64,000 nt of DNA from an uncultured Fidelibacterota bacterium (GTDB lineage Bacteria > Fidelibacterota > Marinisomatia > Marinisomatales > Marinisomataceae): assembly GCA_902578385.1 (NCBI GenBank), contig CACHCR010000003.1:1-64000 (forward strand), written 5' to 3'. Position 1 is the first letter of the stretch. Every line of letters begins with the position of its first letter. The notes beneath the pieces were generated by a model. That model was not told the DNA's origin. It made no database searches and saw nothing but the letters and a program-made list of their open reading frames with translations. The translations under genes and the position numbers were made by a program. Positions 1 to 8,937 of this stretch are shown here, piece by piece.

Positions 1-1
1 A

Positions 2-478
2 GAGGATTTTGATTTTAGTAAAGTTGATTTATTAATTAAATCATTGAGTAATATTGATTTTGTTGATGAGGTTGAATATCGAGGAAGATATATTGATGAA
101 GTTGAAGATAGAATTAATTTAGCTATATTTTTATTTTTGGTATTTGTTGTTGCTATAATATTTCTATCATATCAAATTATCTCAAATACAGTTAACCTCT
201 CTATGACAAATAGAAAAGATTTTATTGATATTTTAAAATATAATGGTGCTTCTAGAATTTTTATAAAAATTCCATTCTATATTGAATCAATTATTTATTC
301 AATTATTGGAAGTTCATTATCATTTTTTTTCGTGAAATACTTCTTTATCACTTTTAATTCCTACTTTGATTTGAACATTAAAATGGATGATTATTTGTGG
401 TTGTGGATTATTGGATTTTCAATATTTATTGGACTATATTCTTCAAATCAATCAATGAAGAGAAATTTAAATGAATAA
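2..478 (+). CDS. ftsX: Cell division protein FtsX, C-terminal part (5' end outside window)
   Basis: The frame is open from base 2, so the true start lies before the window and about 158 residues are visible. Three membrane segments can be seen (one near the start of the visible part, one in the middle, one at the end). Between the first two is the cytoplasmic stretch with NRKDFIDILKYNGAS, matching the FtsX pattern in which a conserved Gly-Ala precedes the third membrane span. FtsX pairs with the ATPase FtsE and controls peptidoglycan hydrolases at the septum. The stop overlaps the start of grpE by 8 nt. The family call is an inference from topology and this motif; another FtsX-like permease is possible. 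Confidence 0.75.
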   Translation, partial: EDFDFSKVDLLIKSLSNIDFVDEVEYRGRYIDEVEDRINLAIFLFLVFVVAIIFLSYQIISNTVNLSMTNRKDFIDILKYNGASRIFIKIPFYIESIIYSIIGSSLSFFFVKYFFITFNSYFDLNIKMDDYLWLWIIGFSIFIGLYSSNQSMKRNLNE

Positions 479-968
479 AAAAAATAAAAACGGTGTTGAT
501 ACACCTAAGAAAACTAGTCCTAAAAAGAAGCTTACAAAGAAAGATCTTGAGCTAATTATATCTTCATTAGAAGATAAACAACTTAGACTTAAGGCAGAGT
601 TTGATAATTTTCGCAAAAGGAAAGAATCTGAAATTTCATCTTTATTAAAATATGAAGGCAAAAACTTTATTTTAGATTTTCTAAATGTATTAGATAATCT
701 ATCAAGAGGAATTGATTCTTACAAAGAGGATGAGATTAAAAAAGCTTTAGTCTTAGTTAAAGAAGATTTAATAAAAAAACTAGAAACTAAAGACGTTAAG
801 CCTTTTGGAAAAGTTGGTGATAGCTTTGATCCAGAATTACATGAAGCCCTTACTACTTCAAGTGATTCTAAAATTGAAGATGATATAATCGTTGAGGTTT
901 ATGAATCAGGTTACAAATATAAAGACTTAATTATTAGACATGCTAAGGTTGTAGTTAATAAGAAATGA
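471..968 (+). CDS. grpE: Nucleotide exchange factor GrpE
   Basis: This 165-residue protein is the exchange factor that releases ADP from DnaK. A Lys-rich N-terminus is followed by a long coiled-coil helix (roughly residues 22-60, including KAEFDNFRKRKESE). The C-terminal beta domain carries the typical FDPELHEAL and GYKYKDLIIRHAKVVVNK pattern. The length is normal for GrpE. It starts 8 nt inside ftsX and its stop overlaps the dnaJ start by 4 nt, so grpE and dnaJ are very probably translated together. No dnaK is present in the window, and I saw no CIRCE-type heat-shock operator upstream, since the gene starts inside ftsX. Confidence 0.95.
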   Translation: MNKKNKNGVDTPKKTSPKKKLTKKDLELIISSLEDKQLRLKAEFDNFRKRKESEISSLLKYEGKNFILDFLNVLDNLSRGIDSYKEDEIKKALVLVKEDLIKKLETKDVKPFGKVGDSFDPELHEALTTSSDSKIEDDIIVEVYESGYKYKDLIIRHAKVVVNKK

Positions 969-2044
969 GTGATTTTTACAACATATTAGGTGTTTCAAAA
1001 TCTGCAAATGCTACTGAAATAAAAAGGGCTTATAGAAAAATTGCTATGAAGTATCATCCAGATAGAAATCCAGACAATAAAGAAGCAGAAAAAAAATTCA
1101 AAGAAGCTGCAGAAGCCTACTCAATATTGAGTGACGAAAATAAACGTAGGCAATATGATCAATTCGGTCATGCTGCATTTAATGGTATGGGAGGCCAGTC
1201 AGGTTTCAATTCAATGAATATGGACGATATTTTCAGTCAGTTTGGTGATATTTTTGGAGGTAATAATCCTTTTGAATCTTTCTTTGGTGGAGGAAGGACT
1301 TCTTCAAGACCTAGATCTGGTACAGATTTGAAAATAAAAATAAACGTTTCTTATAAAGATATTGTCAATGGCGGAGAAAAGAAAATTAAAGTTAAGCGAA
1401 TGAAGCGAGCAGAAGGTTTAACATTAGCTACATGCCCTATGTGTGGAGGGAGTGGACAAGTAACTAAAGTTACCAATTCATTTCTTGGTCAAATGCGATC
1501 AACTTCTATTTGCCCTCAATGTAAAGGCTATGGAAAGATTGTTGATAAAATACCTCCTGGAGCAAACAAGGATGGAATGAATTCTGTTGAAGAGACTATT
1601 AAAATTAAAATTCCAACCGGGGTAGAAGATGGAAATTATATGACTTTAGATAGTCAAGGTAATGAAGATATTAATGGCCAAGCTGGAGACTTATATGTTT
1701 TCTTTGAAGAAGAGAGCCATGAGTTTTTTTCAAGATATGGCAATGATGTATTATTACAAGTTGTTATTGGATATTCTCAGACCGTTTTTGGTGATAAGAT
1801 TGATATTCCTACAATTAATGGCACAGCTAAGCTAAAGATTCCTGCTGGAATTCAGCCAGGACAAATTTTGAGAGTTAAAGGTAAGGGTTTTCCATTAATT
1901 GGCAAATCAAGAAGAGGAGACCAATTGGTTAAAATTCAAATTGAAGTTCCCTCAAAATTGAATAAAGATGAGAAACGCCTTACAGAAGATCTTTTTAAGG
2001 TTCAAAAGGACAAGGAAATCAAATTTCAAAGATTTGAGGATTAA
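965..2044 (+). CDS. dnaJ: Chaperone DnaJ with a reduced zinc-finger domain
   Basis: This 359-residue Hsp40 has an N-terminal J domain with HPD at residues 31-33. A Gly/Phe-rich linker (about residues 68-115) and the two C-terminal substrate-binding barrels follow. The zinc-finger region, about residues 150-195, holds only two CxxCxGxG motifs (CPMCGGSG and CPQCKGYG) where canonical DnaJ has four. Their spacing and flanks resemble motifs 2 and 3, which form zinc centre 2; the motifs for centre 1 are absent. It stimulates DnaK ATPase and delivers substrates. It follows grpE with a 4-nt overlap. Despite the lost zinc centre, J domain and C-terminal domains look intact. Confidence 0.93.
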   Translation: MSDFYNILGVSKSANATEIKRAYRKIAMKYHPDRNPDNKEAEKKFKEAAEAYSILSDENKRRQYDQFGHAAFNGMGGQSGFNSMNMDDIFSQFGDIFGGNNPFESFFGGGRTSSRPRSGTDLKIKINVSYKDIVNGGEKKIKVKRMKRAEGLTLATCPMCGGSGQVTKVTNSFLGQMRSTSICPQCKGYGKIVDKIPPGANKDGMNSVEETIKIKIPTGVEDGNYMTLDSQGNEDINGQAGDLYVFFEEESHEFFSRYGNDVLLQVVIGYSQTVFGDKIDIPTINGTAKLKIPAGIQPGQILRVKGKGFPLIGKSRRGDQLVKIQIEVPSKLNKDEKRLTEDLFKVQKDKEIKFQRFED

Positions 2045-2095
2045 ATTTATATATTGCTATGTTGATGAATTATTGTAAATTCGGTGGAGCCAAAA

Positions 2096-2881
2096 ATGGA
2101 TAAAGCAAAACAAAAATTTTTTAATGATTATCTTGAAGTAATTACTTTCTTTGTTTTCATCTTAATTTTACTTGTTATCTATATTCCTAGCATTATTTGG
2201 GAAGAAGAAGATATGTATAAAGAAGAAAGCCGTTTTCGCATGCAAACAGTTTATAATGTTGAAAATTTCCATAATATTTTAACAGGTTCTTATCAGCCTG
2301 ATGGTAAAAAGGCTGTAACCCTTGTAAATGCTGTAAGGGACTCTGTAATGGCTGACTCTACATTTTTAGGTGAACAGTTGGTTAAGCTTAATGGTGAAGA
2401 ATTTTTAGTTGACGTTCCTAAAGGTTTTGATGTTGAATATGATACTACTTTTGGGTTAAGAAGAATTTCTAAAGAAACTATTGTCGATACAACTGTTACA
2501 GTTCTTATGATGTCAGAAGAAACTGGCATGGAAGATACTGTTTATGTTCAGAAGAAAAATTTATTTGATACACAGAAAGACCCGTTATTTATGGGAATTG
2601 TTGAAGAAACTACTTTTGAAAGAGTTGAAACAGTTTCTTATTTTGACAGAAGATTTAGAAAAGAAACAGATCCTTATAATTTTGCTTTTCTTCCTGATGA
2701 AACACAATTTTTCTGTCCATTAACGGGTGATCCATATATTATTGAAATCAATGATGAAGGAAATTCAGTAAGAGTTTCAAGCCCTATTCGTTCTTATCGC
2801 GATAACAGATATGGCTTTTTTGCATTAAAAACAAGAAGTCATGGCTATATTATTGATGGAAGTAGAAGTTGGGATAATTAA
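2096..2881 (+). CDS. Unrecognised single-pass membrane protein
   Basis: I do not recognise this family. The ATG at 2096 is preferred over an in-frame GTG at 2084, because GGTGGAG then sits as a Shine-Dalgarno about 7 nt upstream. The product is about 261 residues: a short charged N-terminus, one strong membrane helix (about residues 17-36 of the ATG version), then a largely acidic soluble region with repeated V-D-T-T-V-type strands. It ends in a domain with FCPLTGDPYIIEI. Topology suggests an anchored envelope protein. It lies between dnaJ and another membrane-anchored unknown (start 2886), 4 nt apart, so the two are probably co-expressed. Confidence 0.6.
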   Translation: MDKAKQKFFNDYLEVITFFVFILILLVIYIPSIIWEEEDMYKEESRFRMQTVYNVENFHNILTGSYQPDGKKAVTLVNAVRDSVMADSTFLGEQLVKLNGEEFLVDVPKGFDVEYDTTFGLRRISKETIVDTTVTVLMMSEETGMEDTVYVQKKNLFDTQKDPLFMGIVEETTFERVETVSYFDRRFRKETDPYNFAFLPDETQFFCPLTGDPYIIEINDEGNSVRVSSPIRSYRDNRYGFFALKTRSHGYIIDGSRSWDN

Positions 2882-2885
2882 TTGA

Positions 2886-4277
2886 TTGTTTTACTTCTTA
2901 TTAGATAATAAATCCTTATCTGTTTACTCTGAATCTTCAAGAAAGCAAAACCTATCTTTAACATATAAAGCTAAACTTCATTTACCGATACTTGATGCTT
3001 TAAATAATTCTAAAAAACTTAATTCAGTTATTGCAAGAGCTCTTGATGAGATAAGTGAAGAAACTTCATTAACTAACAATTTAGCTTCAATTATAATTGA
3101 CGATTCACTTCTCTCGCATTCATTAATAATTCGTTCAAAGAAATATAAAACTATTGATGAGCAAATAGCTTTAGAAAGTGATATAAAATGGGGTAATTTA
3201 ACTAAAAATCTCTACTTCATTTCAGAAGAAAGAAAAACTCCAAAAAATATATTCCATTCAGTTGCTATGCATCATTTTTTAAGAGAAAAAATAAAATTAA
3301 ATTTTAATAATTTTGGATTAAGTATCAGATATATTGTTCCTTTATCTTCAATTTTAACTACAAGTTTAAAATCAACACAATTTGCAGTATTAAAAAATGG
3401 TAAAAAATTTAAATTTTTTGGTAATACTCGGAAAGGATTTATGTTTTTTAAGGCAACTTTTAATGGGTCAAAAAAAGTTATAGAAAAAAGCATTGGGCTA
3501 CTAGATGTGCCTAATATTAAAAAGTCTGAATTAGAAAAAAATAGTTTAAAATTTATTTTCTTTAATAAAACTAAGATTGTTGAATATTTAGCAAATTATA
3601 TTTTTAAAGATGTTCCTTTATTGAATTTTGCTGATTCAAATAAAGTTCAAATTTATTCAGGGTCGCTTAAGTTGAATAATGCTCAATATTCTCCATCTTC
3701 AAAAGGATTTAACTTCAATGGAATGTTAAGAAACATTTCATCTGGCTTTTTATCTTTATTGGTTCTTGCACTTATTTTATCTCTTTTTTCAAACTATAAT
3801 TTTATGAACATCGATAACAACCTAATGGTTGATGAAAATATAGAAAATATAGATGAAATTATTGAAAAAGTTAACTTGGTTAACTCTTCAGATCAAATGA
3901 TTACAAACCTAAAAAATCTTCCCGAAAAATTTCCTGAAATAAAAACTTTTCTACTAACTGAGGATAATTATTTTGTAAATGGACAAAAGGTTGAAATAGA
4001 GGGAGATGTAATCAATTTTGATAAGGGAGATGTTAAGGTAAGCTTCAATGAGCTTTTAATTAATTTATTTGAAATTGAAAATGAATTAAAATTTAAAGTT
4101 TTTGAATCTGAATTAAATAATCAGCTTGAACAAAATGTTGTATTAAGATTTAGTACTATTGAAAATTCTTTATTAGCTCTTGATGAAATTAAAAAATTTG
4201 GTAATCTATCTCTAAGAAAAGCTGCTTTCGATTCAGAATCAAGTAGTTTGCATTTGTATTTAACAATTTTAAAATAA
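2886..4277 (+). CDS. Unrecognised bitopic protein, possibly PilM/GspL-like
   Basis: The frame opens with a TTG start at 2886, right after an in-frame stop and 4 nt after the previous gene. The product has about 463 residues. The first 280 look like a soluble cytoplasmic domain with strand-rich segments such as NLASIIIDDSLLSHSLIIRS. One membrane helix follows near residues 285-305, then a C-terminal domain of about 150 residues with a coiled start. This soluble-TM-soluble layout resembles PilM/PilN or GspL proteins of pilus and secretion machines, but I see no diagnostic motif, so this is only a suggestion. Its stop overlaps the rsmD start by one base (TAATG). Confidence 0.5.
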   Translation: MFYFLLDNKSLSVYSESSRKQNLSLTYKAKLHLPILDALNNSKKLNSVIARALDEISEETSLTNNLASIIIDDSLLSHSLIIRSKKYKTIDEQIALESDIKWGNLTKNLYFISEERKTPKNIFHSVAMHHFLREKIKLNFNNFGLSIRYIVPLSSILTTSLKSTQFAVLKNGKKFKFFGNTRKGFMFFKATFNGSKKVIEKSIGLLDVPNIKKSELEKNSLKFIFFNKTKIVEYLANYIFKDVPLLNFADSNKVQIYSGSLKLNNAQYSPSSKGFNFNGMLRNISSGFLSLLVLALILSLFSNYNFMNIDNNLMVDENIENIDEIIEKVNLVNSSDQMITNLKNLPEKFPEIKTFLLTEDNYFVNGQKVEIEGDVINFDKGDVKVSFNELLINLFEIENELKFKVFESELNNQLEQNVVLRFSTIENSLLALDEIKKFGNLSLRKAAFDSESSSLHLYLTILK

Positions 4278-4783
4278 TGAAAATAAATTCTGGAAGATTT
4301 AAAAATTCAAGCATTGAAATTTTAAAAAATTCTTCATTTAGACCTACTACCTCTTTATCAAGAAAAAGTTTATTTGATTCTCTTGGATCCTTAGAAGATA
4401 AATCTTTTCTAGATATTTTTGCCGGATCGGGAATAGTTGGCTTTGAGGCTGCCAGTAGAGGTGCACAGAACGTAACATTTGTTGAAATGCATAAAAAGTA
4501 TTTAAATCAGATTATATTTAATTCAAAAAAGATTGAATACAATAAATTTAAATTTCTAGCTAGGGATGCGCATAGATTTATAAAAAAATGCGATAATTAT
4601 GATATAATTTTTGCCGATCCTCCTTACCAACTATATGAGCTAGATGCTTTTATTGGAAATGCCTTAAAAAAACTCAAAAAGAATGGAATTTTAGTAATTG
4701 AGTGCTCTTCAAAGGAATCGCTTGAAGGATACGATAAAATTGCTAAATTTGGGGAAACAAACTTACTATATTGGAAAGTATGA
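4277..4783 (+). CDS. rsmD: 16S rRNA (guanine966-N2)-methyltransferase RsmD
   Basis: This 168-residue Rossmann-fold methyltransferase modifies G966 of 16S rRNA. The SAM-binding motif LDIFAGSGIVGFEAASRGA lies near residues 44-62. The catalytic DPPY motif, typical of N-methylation of exocyclic amines, is near residues 115-118. The N-terminal KINSGRFKN and FRPT elements are the usual RsmD opening. It is slightly shorter than the approximately 185-residue norm. The pairing with coaD immediately downstream, sharing ATGA at 4780-4783, is widespread in bacteria and supports both calls. Confidence 0.92.
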   Translation: MKINSGRFKNSSIEILKNSSFRPTTSLSRKSLFDSLGSLEDKSFLDIFAGSGIVGFEAASRGAQNVTFVEMHKKYLNQIIFNSKKIEYNKFKFLARDAHRFIKKCDNYDIIFADPPYQLYELDAFIGNALKKLKKNGILVIECSSKESLEGYDKIAKFGETNLLYWKV

Positions 4784-5265
4784 AAAGGATAATATATCCA
4801 GGAACATTTGACCCCATTCATTATGGGCATATCGATATTGCAAGACGAGCATCAAGATTATTTGATGAGGTATATATTTGCGTTTCTGATAATCAGCACA
4901 AAAATCCACTTTTTTCACACGAAGAAAGAGTTGAAATGATCGAAGAATGTACTAGCGATTTAGATAATGTATCAGCATACTCAAATCCTAATAATCTCGT
5001 TGTAAAATTTGCTCAGGAAAAAGAAGCAATAGCTATCATTAGAGGATTAAGACATGTCAGTGATTTTGAACTTGAATTTCAAATGGCAAATGTTAATCAC
5101 GGTATTAATCCTGAAGTTTCAACAATTTTAATGGTTTCAAATGAAAAATTTCTTCACTTAAATTCCAGCATTATTAGAGAGCTTGCAGAATACAATACTG
5201 ATTTATCAAAATTTGTACCAAAGAGCGTTGAAAAAAAAATAATTGAGAAGTTAAAAGGAAAGTAA
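4780..5265 (+). CDS. coaD: Phosphopantetheine adenylyltransferase
   Basis: The enzyme transfers AMP from ATP to 4'-phosphopantetheine, the penultimate step of coenzyme A synthesis. I start it at the ATG at 4780 ([17 protein letters not shown]) rather than at an upstream TTG, because family members begin right at this strand and the ATGA overlap with rsmD fits. The nucleotidyltransferase signature HYGH is near residues 15-18. The second ATP site [10 protein letters not shown] is near residues 128-137. At 161 residues the length is normal. The stop overlaps the icd start by one base. Confidence 0.95.
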   Translation: MKRIIYPGTFDPIHYGHIDIARRASRLFDEVYICVSDNQHKNPLFSHEERVEMIEECTSDLDNVSAYSNPNNLVVKFAQEKEAIAIIRGLRHVSDFELEFQMANVNHGINPEVSTILMVSNEKFLHLNSSIIRELAEYNTDLSKFVPKSVEKKIIEKLKGK

Positions 5266-6527
5266 TGGCTGATAAGATTACAATTAAAGATGGTAAATTA
5301 ATAGTACCTGATAATCCAATAATTCCATTTATTGAAGGAGATGGAATTGGACCTGATATTTGGGCTGCTTCTCAACGAGTAATTGACGCTGCCGTTGAGC
5401 ATACGTATCATGGTGCTAGAAAAATCGAATGGCTTGAAGTATTGTGTGGAGAAAAATCATATAATAAAAATGGTGAATGGCTTCCCGAAGAAACACTAGA
5501 AACATTACGATCTCATCTAGTAGGTATTAAAGGACCTTTAACAACTCCAATTGGAGGAGGTATTCGATCATTAAATGTTGCTTTAAGGAAAGAATTAGAC
5601 TTATATGCATGCGTTAGACCTGTCAGGTGGTTTCGTGGAACTCCTGCAGCTATTTTAAATCCACAAAGAGTTGATTTTGTTCTATTTAGAGAAAATACAG
5701 AGGATGTATATGCTGGAATAGAATTTGAAAATGGTTCTGATGAAGCAAAAAAAATTATTGAACTAATGAATGATTTTGGACAGGCCAAGAAAATTAGATT
5801 TCCCGATTCAAGCTCCTTTGGTATAAAACCTATTTCTAAAGAGGGATCTATTAGATTATTTGATGCAGCATTGAATTATGCGATAGAAAATAATAGAAGA
5901 TCAGTTACCATAGTTCACAAAGGTAATATTATGAAGTTTACGGAGGGATATTTTAAAAAGTGGACTTATGCTCATGCTGAAGAACAATATAGTGATAAAG
6001 TATTTACTTGGGCTCAATATGATAGAATTCAAGAAGAAAAAGGTACTGAAGCAGCAAATATGGCTCAGAAAAAAGCTGTTTTAGATGGAAAAATTATTAT
6101 TAAAGATGTTATTGCTGATGCATTTCTTCAACAAATTTTGCTCAGACCAAATGAGTATGATGTAATTGCTACCATGAATCTTAATGGAGATTATTTATCA
6201 GACTCAGCTGCAGCTGCAGTAGGTGGGATTGGTATTGCTCCTGGAGCAAATATAAATTATAAATCTGGACATGCTATTTTTGAAGCAACTCATGGAACTG
6301 CACCAAAATATGCTGGTCAAGATAAAGTAAACCCATCTTCAGTAATTCTCTCAGCTGTAATGATGTTGAATTATATGGGATGGAAAGAAGCTGCTAATTC
6401 AATTGAGTATGCATTAGAAAAAGCAATTTTTAATAAAAAAGTTACTTATGATTTTCATCGATTAATGGACAATGCTACTCTATTAAAATGTTCAGAATTT
6501 GGCGATGAAATCATCAGCAAATTCTAA
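5265..6527 (+). CDS. icd: NADP-dependent isocitrate dehydrogenase
   Basis: This 420-residue enzyme decarboxylates isocitrate to 2-oxoglutarate in the TCA cycle. It has the decarboxylating dehydrogenase fold: [12 protein letters not shown] near the N-terminus, substrate loop [31 protein letters not shown], and the metal/cofactor segment [13 protein letters not shown]. The adenosine loop [15 protein letters not shown] has Lys-Tyr at the positions that select NADP in the E. coli enzyme. The regulatory serine of the E. coli enzyme would lie in [15 protein letters not shown], where the segment is conserved. It follows coaD directly with a one-base overlap. Confidence 0.96.
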   Translation: MADKITIKDGKLIVPDNPIIPFIEGDGIGPDIWAASQRVIDAAVEHTYHGARKIEWLEVLCGEKSYNKNGEWLPEETLETLRSHLVGIKGPLTTPIGGGIRSLNVALRKELDLYACVRPVRWFRGTPAAILNPQRVDFVLFRENTEDVYAGIEFENGSDEAKKIIELMNDFGQAKKIRFPDSSSFGIKPISKEGSIRLFDAALNYAIENNRRSVTIVHKGNIMKFTEGYFKKWTYAHAEEQYSDKVFTWAQYDRIQEEKGTEAANMAQKKAVLDGKIIIKDVIADAFLQQILLRPNEYDVIATMNLNGDYLSDSAAAAVGGIGIAPGANINYKSGHAIFEATHGTAPKYAGQDKVNPSSVILSAVMMLNYMGWKEAANSIEYALEKAIFNKKVTYDFHRLMDNATLLKCSEFGDEIISKF

Positions 6528-6536
6528 AATCCTATC

Positions 6537-7508
6537 ATGTTTATCGATTATGCAAAAATTGACTTGCAAGCTGGCAACGGTGGCAAGGGCGCAGTCGCGT
6601 TTCGTCGAGAAAAATACATAGATAAAGGCGGTCCTAACGGCGGAGACGGTGGTAGAGGCGGTAATATTATTTTTGAAACCAATCCAAACCTCCATACCTT
6701 GCAAGATATTCGATACAAAAGAATGTATAAAGCAAAAAATGGTCATGCTGGTGGATCAAATAATCGTACTGGAAAATCAGGGGAAGATTTAATCATTCAG
6801 GTACCTTGTGGAACAATCATTAAAAACCTTGATAATCAAACTATAATTAAAGATTTAGTCAAAGAAAATGAATCTCATATAGTTTGTAGTGGAGGGATTG
6901 GTGGAAAGGGCAATGTCCATTTTAAATCTGCAACCCAACAAACTCCAAGGTTTTCACAAGAGGGAACCAAAGGAGAGTTCTTGTCTGTAGAGCTTGAATT
7001 AAAAGTTTTAGCTGATGTTGGTTTAGTTGGATTGCCAAATGCTGGAAAATCAACCTTGTTATCTGTAATGACAACAGCTAAGCCTAAAATTGCAGATTAT
7101 CCTTTTACGACGTTGCAGCCTCATTTAGGTATTGTAAAATATGGAGAATATCAATCTTTTGTAATGGCTGATATTCCTGGTTTAATTGAAGGAGCAAGCG
7201 AAGGAAAAGGGCTAGGACATCAATTTTTAAAACATATTGAAAGAAACAAAATTTTACTTTTTATGATTGATATTGAAGAACCTAATCCTATTGATGTGTA
7301 CAATCAATTGATGGATGAACTTGTAGGTTTTAATAAAGATTTACTTGATAAGGATAGATTAGTTATTAGAACTAAAATGGATACTGTTTCACAAGATGTA
7401 GACGATCGATGGAATTCATTTCCTGAAGAATTTATTGATATTTCTTCTGTATCAAATCAAGGGTTAGATACTTTAAAAGATAAGCTTGTATCTTTTCTAT
7501 CGGCTTAA
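6537..7508 (+). CDS. obgE: Obg-family GTPase ObgE/CgtA
   Basis: This 323-residue ribosome-associated GTPase has the glycine-rich Obg fold at residues 1-155, with AGNGGKGAVAFRREKYI and GGPNGGDGGRGGN. The G domain follows with P-loop GLPNAGKST, switch YPFTTLQPHLG and DIPGLIEGAS. It acts in 50S subunit assembly and stress signalling. It lacks the C-terminal OCT extension found in some Obg proteins. It starts 9 nt after icd. The first 150 nt are noticeably richer in G and C than the neighbours, as expected for the glycine-rich fold. It is the last core gene before the tRNA-Ser island. Confidence 0.96.
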   Translation: MFIDYAKIDLQAGNGGKGAVAFRREKYIDKGGPNGGDGGRGGNIIFETNPNLHTLQDIRYKRMYKAKNGHAGGSNNRTGKSGEDLIIQVPCGTIIKNLDNQTIIKDLVKENESHIVCSGGIGGKGNVHFKSATQQTPRFSQEGTKGEFLSVELELKVLADVGLVGLPNAGKSTLLSVMTTAKPKIADYPFTTLQPHLGIVKYGEYQSFVMADIPGLIEGASEGKGLGHQFLKHIERNKILLFMIDIEEPNPIDVYNQLMDELVGFNKDLLDKDRLVIRTKMDTVSQDVDDRWNSFPEEFIDISSVSNQGLDTLKDKLVSFLSA

Positions 7509-7537
7509 TAGTATTCCTGATGTAAATTTAATAGCTT

Positions 7538-7624
7538 GGAGAGGTGGCTGAGTGGCTGAAAGCGGCACCCTGCTAAGGTGTTAATAGAGTAATCTATTCG
7601 AGGGTTCGAATCCCTCTCTCTCCG
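7538..7624 (+). tRNA. tRNA-Ser(GCU), target of the first island
   Basis: The acceptor GGAGAGG pairs with TCTCTCC (last pair G-U), with discriminator G. The anticodon arm CACC-CTGCTAA-GGTG gives anticodon GCU for AGC/AGU serine codons. The long variable arm AATAG-AGTAAT-CTATT is typical of serine tRNA. The T arm is GAGGG-TTCGAAT-CCCTC. CCA is not encoded. The 3' part from 7598 is repeated exactly at 13014-13043, which marks this gene as an integration site. The gene remains complete because the island supplies a matching 3' end. Confidence 0.95.
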
Positions 7625-7627
7625 CAC
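7598..7627 (+). repeat. Left attachment repeat (attL) of the tRNA-Ser island
   Basis: Thirty bases from the T arm to three bases past the tRNA are identical to 13014-13043. Direct repeats of a tRNA 3' end at both borders are the classical footprint of tyrosine-recombinase integration. Weaker similarity continues leftward to GGTGTTA at the anticodon stem (7576-7582 here, 12993-12999 at the right end), so strand exchange probably occurred there. Confidence 0.9.
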
Positions 7628-7770
7628 TCGTCGACAAAACAGTGTTTTTCACCTTTGTTTTCCACCTTATATTATCTTTGATCGCTTAACAAAAAAGGGA
7701 AATGTCCCTCGTCGAAAGGGGAAATAAAGTATCATACTATTTCCATACTCTTTTTTTTACCATACATATA
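7628..7770. other. Left non-coding end of the tRNA-Ser island
   Basis: I see no gene here. TCGTCGACAAAAC begins at 7628, directly after the repeat, and TCGTCGA recurs at 7709, inside a small CCCT/AGGG hairpin. A 17-base element CATACTATTTCCATACT lies at 7733-7749 and recurs with three mismatches at 12922-12938 near the right end. These short repeats at both ends could be recombinase arm-binding sites; that role is inferred. Confidence 0.5.
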
Positions 7771-7818
7771 AAAAATATCGTAAACTTATATAGAATCAAT
7801 ATAAAGGAGTGAGAGATG
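7771..7818 (+). promoter_or_regulatory. Island promoter/leader with strong ribosome binding site
   Basis: This 48-base segment ends in the start codon of the first island gene and matches 38759-38806 of the tRNA-Val island at 46 of 48 positions. The core is ATCGTAAACTTATATAGAA followed by AAAGGAGTGAGAGATG, with a strong AAAGGAG Shine-Dalgarno 7-8 nt before ATG. TTATAT could be a -10 box; no TTGACA-like -35 box is visible. A diverged copy lies before the gene at 8981. Confidence 0.75.
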
Positions 7819-8292
7819 GCAGGAGTTACAGTTACTTTACAAGCTATAGGCTTTGAACAATGTGAAATAACAGAAAAAAATAGAGAGCACTGGGAATTAT
7901 TTAAATCAAAATACCTTGATGTAGTTAAAAATGACGATCATGTTATTATATCCAATGAAGAAGATGATAAACCCCATTTATTTGATACGGAGGAAATGGA
8001 ATGGCACTGTCGCCATGATGGAGATGTTCAAGAAGATCAAATTTCTTTTCCAGGTTTTGATATGGGTTATGATGTTAGTAGCTCCAGATTTTTTGCATTA
8101 ACCAAAGGCGAAGGTCAGGGTTGGAGTTGGGGATTAGAGCCTTATGAAGATGAGCTATACCTGACTCTTGCTAAAATTTTTGGTAGCTACTGGTGGACAA
8201 TTTATTTTTATGAAAACACTTCCGATAGCGAAGAGAGATTAAATATCTATGTTTCTGAAGATTCTATTAAAACAAAAGTTTTTGAGCCATAA
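7816..8292 (+). CDS. Island protein 1, unrecognised
   Basis: This is the first gene of the tRNA-Ser island, directly after the shared promoter/leader. The product has 158 residues. I do not recognise it. It has no signal peptide or membrane span and is acidic. The N-terminus (VTVTLQAIGFEQCEI) looks beta-rich. Trp is frequent in the second half (GWSWGLEPYEDELY, SYWWTIYFYE), suggesting a compact mixed alpha/beta domain. The start is fixed by the repeated leader. No counterpart is evident in the tRNA-Val island. It could be a cargo or defence-type effector, but nothing in the sequence establishes a function. Confidence 0.75.
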   Translation: MAGVTVTLQAIGFEQCEITEKNREHWELFKSKYLDVVKNDDHVIISNEEDDKPHLFDTEEMEWHCRHDGDVQEDQISFPGFDMGYDVSSSRFFALTKGEGQGWSWGLEPYEDELYLTLAKIFGSYWWTIYFYENTSDSEERLNIYVSEDSIKTKVFEP

Positions 8293-8317
8293 TCATAAAA
8301 TTTGTGCTAAAAAAAGA

Positions 8318-8344
8318 AGAATCAATATAAAGGAGTGAGAGATG
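8318..8344 (+). promoter_or_regulatory. Repeated island leader, copy 2
   Basis: These 27 bases are identical to 7792-7818, including AGAATCAATAT, the AAAGGAG Shine-Dalgarno and the ATG. The GTAAACTTATA promoter part of the longer element is absent here, so this copy probably works as a translation initiation cassette inside an operon. Confidence 0.8.
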
Positions 8345-8911
8345 AAAAAAATAAATTTAAATCAATTAGAAGAATTAACGATCAAAATCTCATCTATTGT
8401 TGATTCAGAGGAATTAAATAAAAAAGAATCAATTGCAAATGAATTAAAAAATATCTCTTTTGATGCAATCAAAGATCTTGTGGATAATCAGTTAACAGAA
8501 GATAATTGGAAATATTCTGATATGAACGAAAAAGAGATAGTTTTTCCATCAACAAGACTTGATCATAGCCTTGTAAATCTTTTTTTTCCTGAAAATAATA
8601 ATTTCAATTCAGAACGGTTGACTAATGTTGTTTATACATTATTAGGAGATCCGACAAATTTCGACGATTTACAATATAATGAAGATAGAGTTTGGGGTGT
8701 TAAGTTTAATATGGAAGAATCACAAAATTTTGGGTTTATTATACAGCGTGTTGATGAGGACGATTTACTAGAAAATCTTGAAAATGAAGATCATGAAGTA
8801 AGAGAATATCTTTTTCTGAAATCAAACAATGATGATTTTTTAAATTTGTTTGAGTTGGTTTTTAAATTTGCCTTTTTAAAGATACTTTTTCAACTAGATT
8901 CTGCTAGATAA
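8342..8911 (+). CDS. Island protein 2, unrecognised acidic protein
   Basis: This 189-residue product of the tRNA-Ser island is not recognised. It starts with MKKINLNQLEELTIKISSI, an amphipathic helix, and continues as a mixed, Asp/Glu/Asn-rich protein without a signal peptide. The end, NLFELVFKFAFLKILFQLDSAR, is a hydrophobic helix that could pack inside the fold or touch a membrane. The start is fixed by the repeated leader, which ends in this ATG. It is followed by about 70 bases that hold a second promoter-like copy. There are no catalytic motifs I can name. Confidence 0.75.
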   Translation: MKKINLNQLEELTIKISSIVDSEELNKKESIANELKNISFDAIKDLVDNQLTEDNWKYSDMNEKEIVFPSTRLDHSLVNLFFPENNNFNSERLTNVVYTLLGDPTNFDDLQYNEDRVWGVKFNMEESQNFGFIIQRVDEDDLLENLENEDHEVREYLFLKSNNDDFLNLFELVFKFAFLKILFQLDSAR

Positions 8912-8937
8912 AATTATTTCTATTTATTAACAACGAA

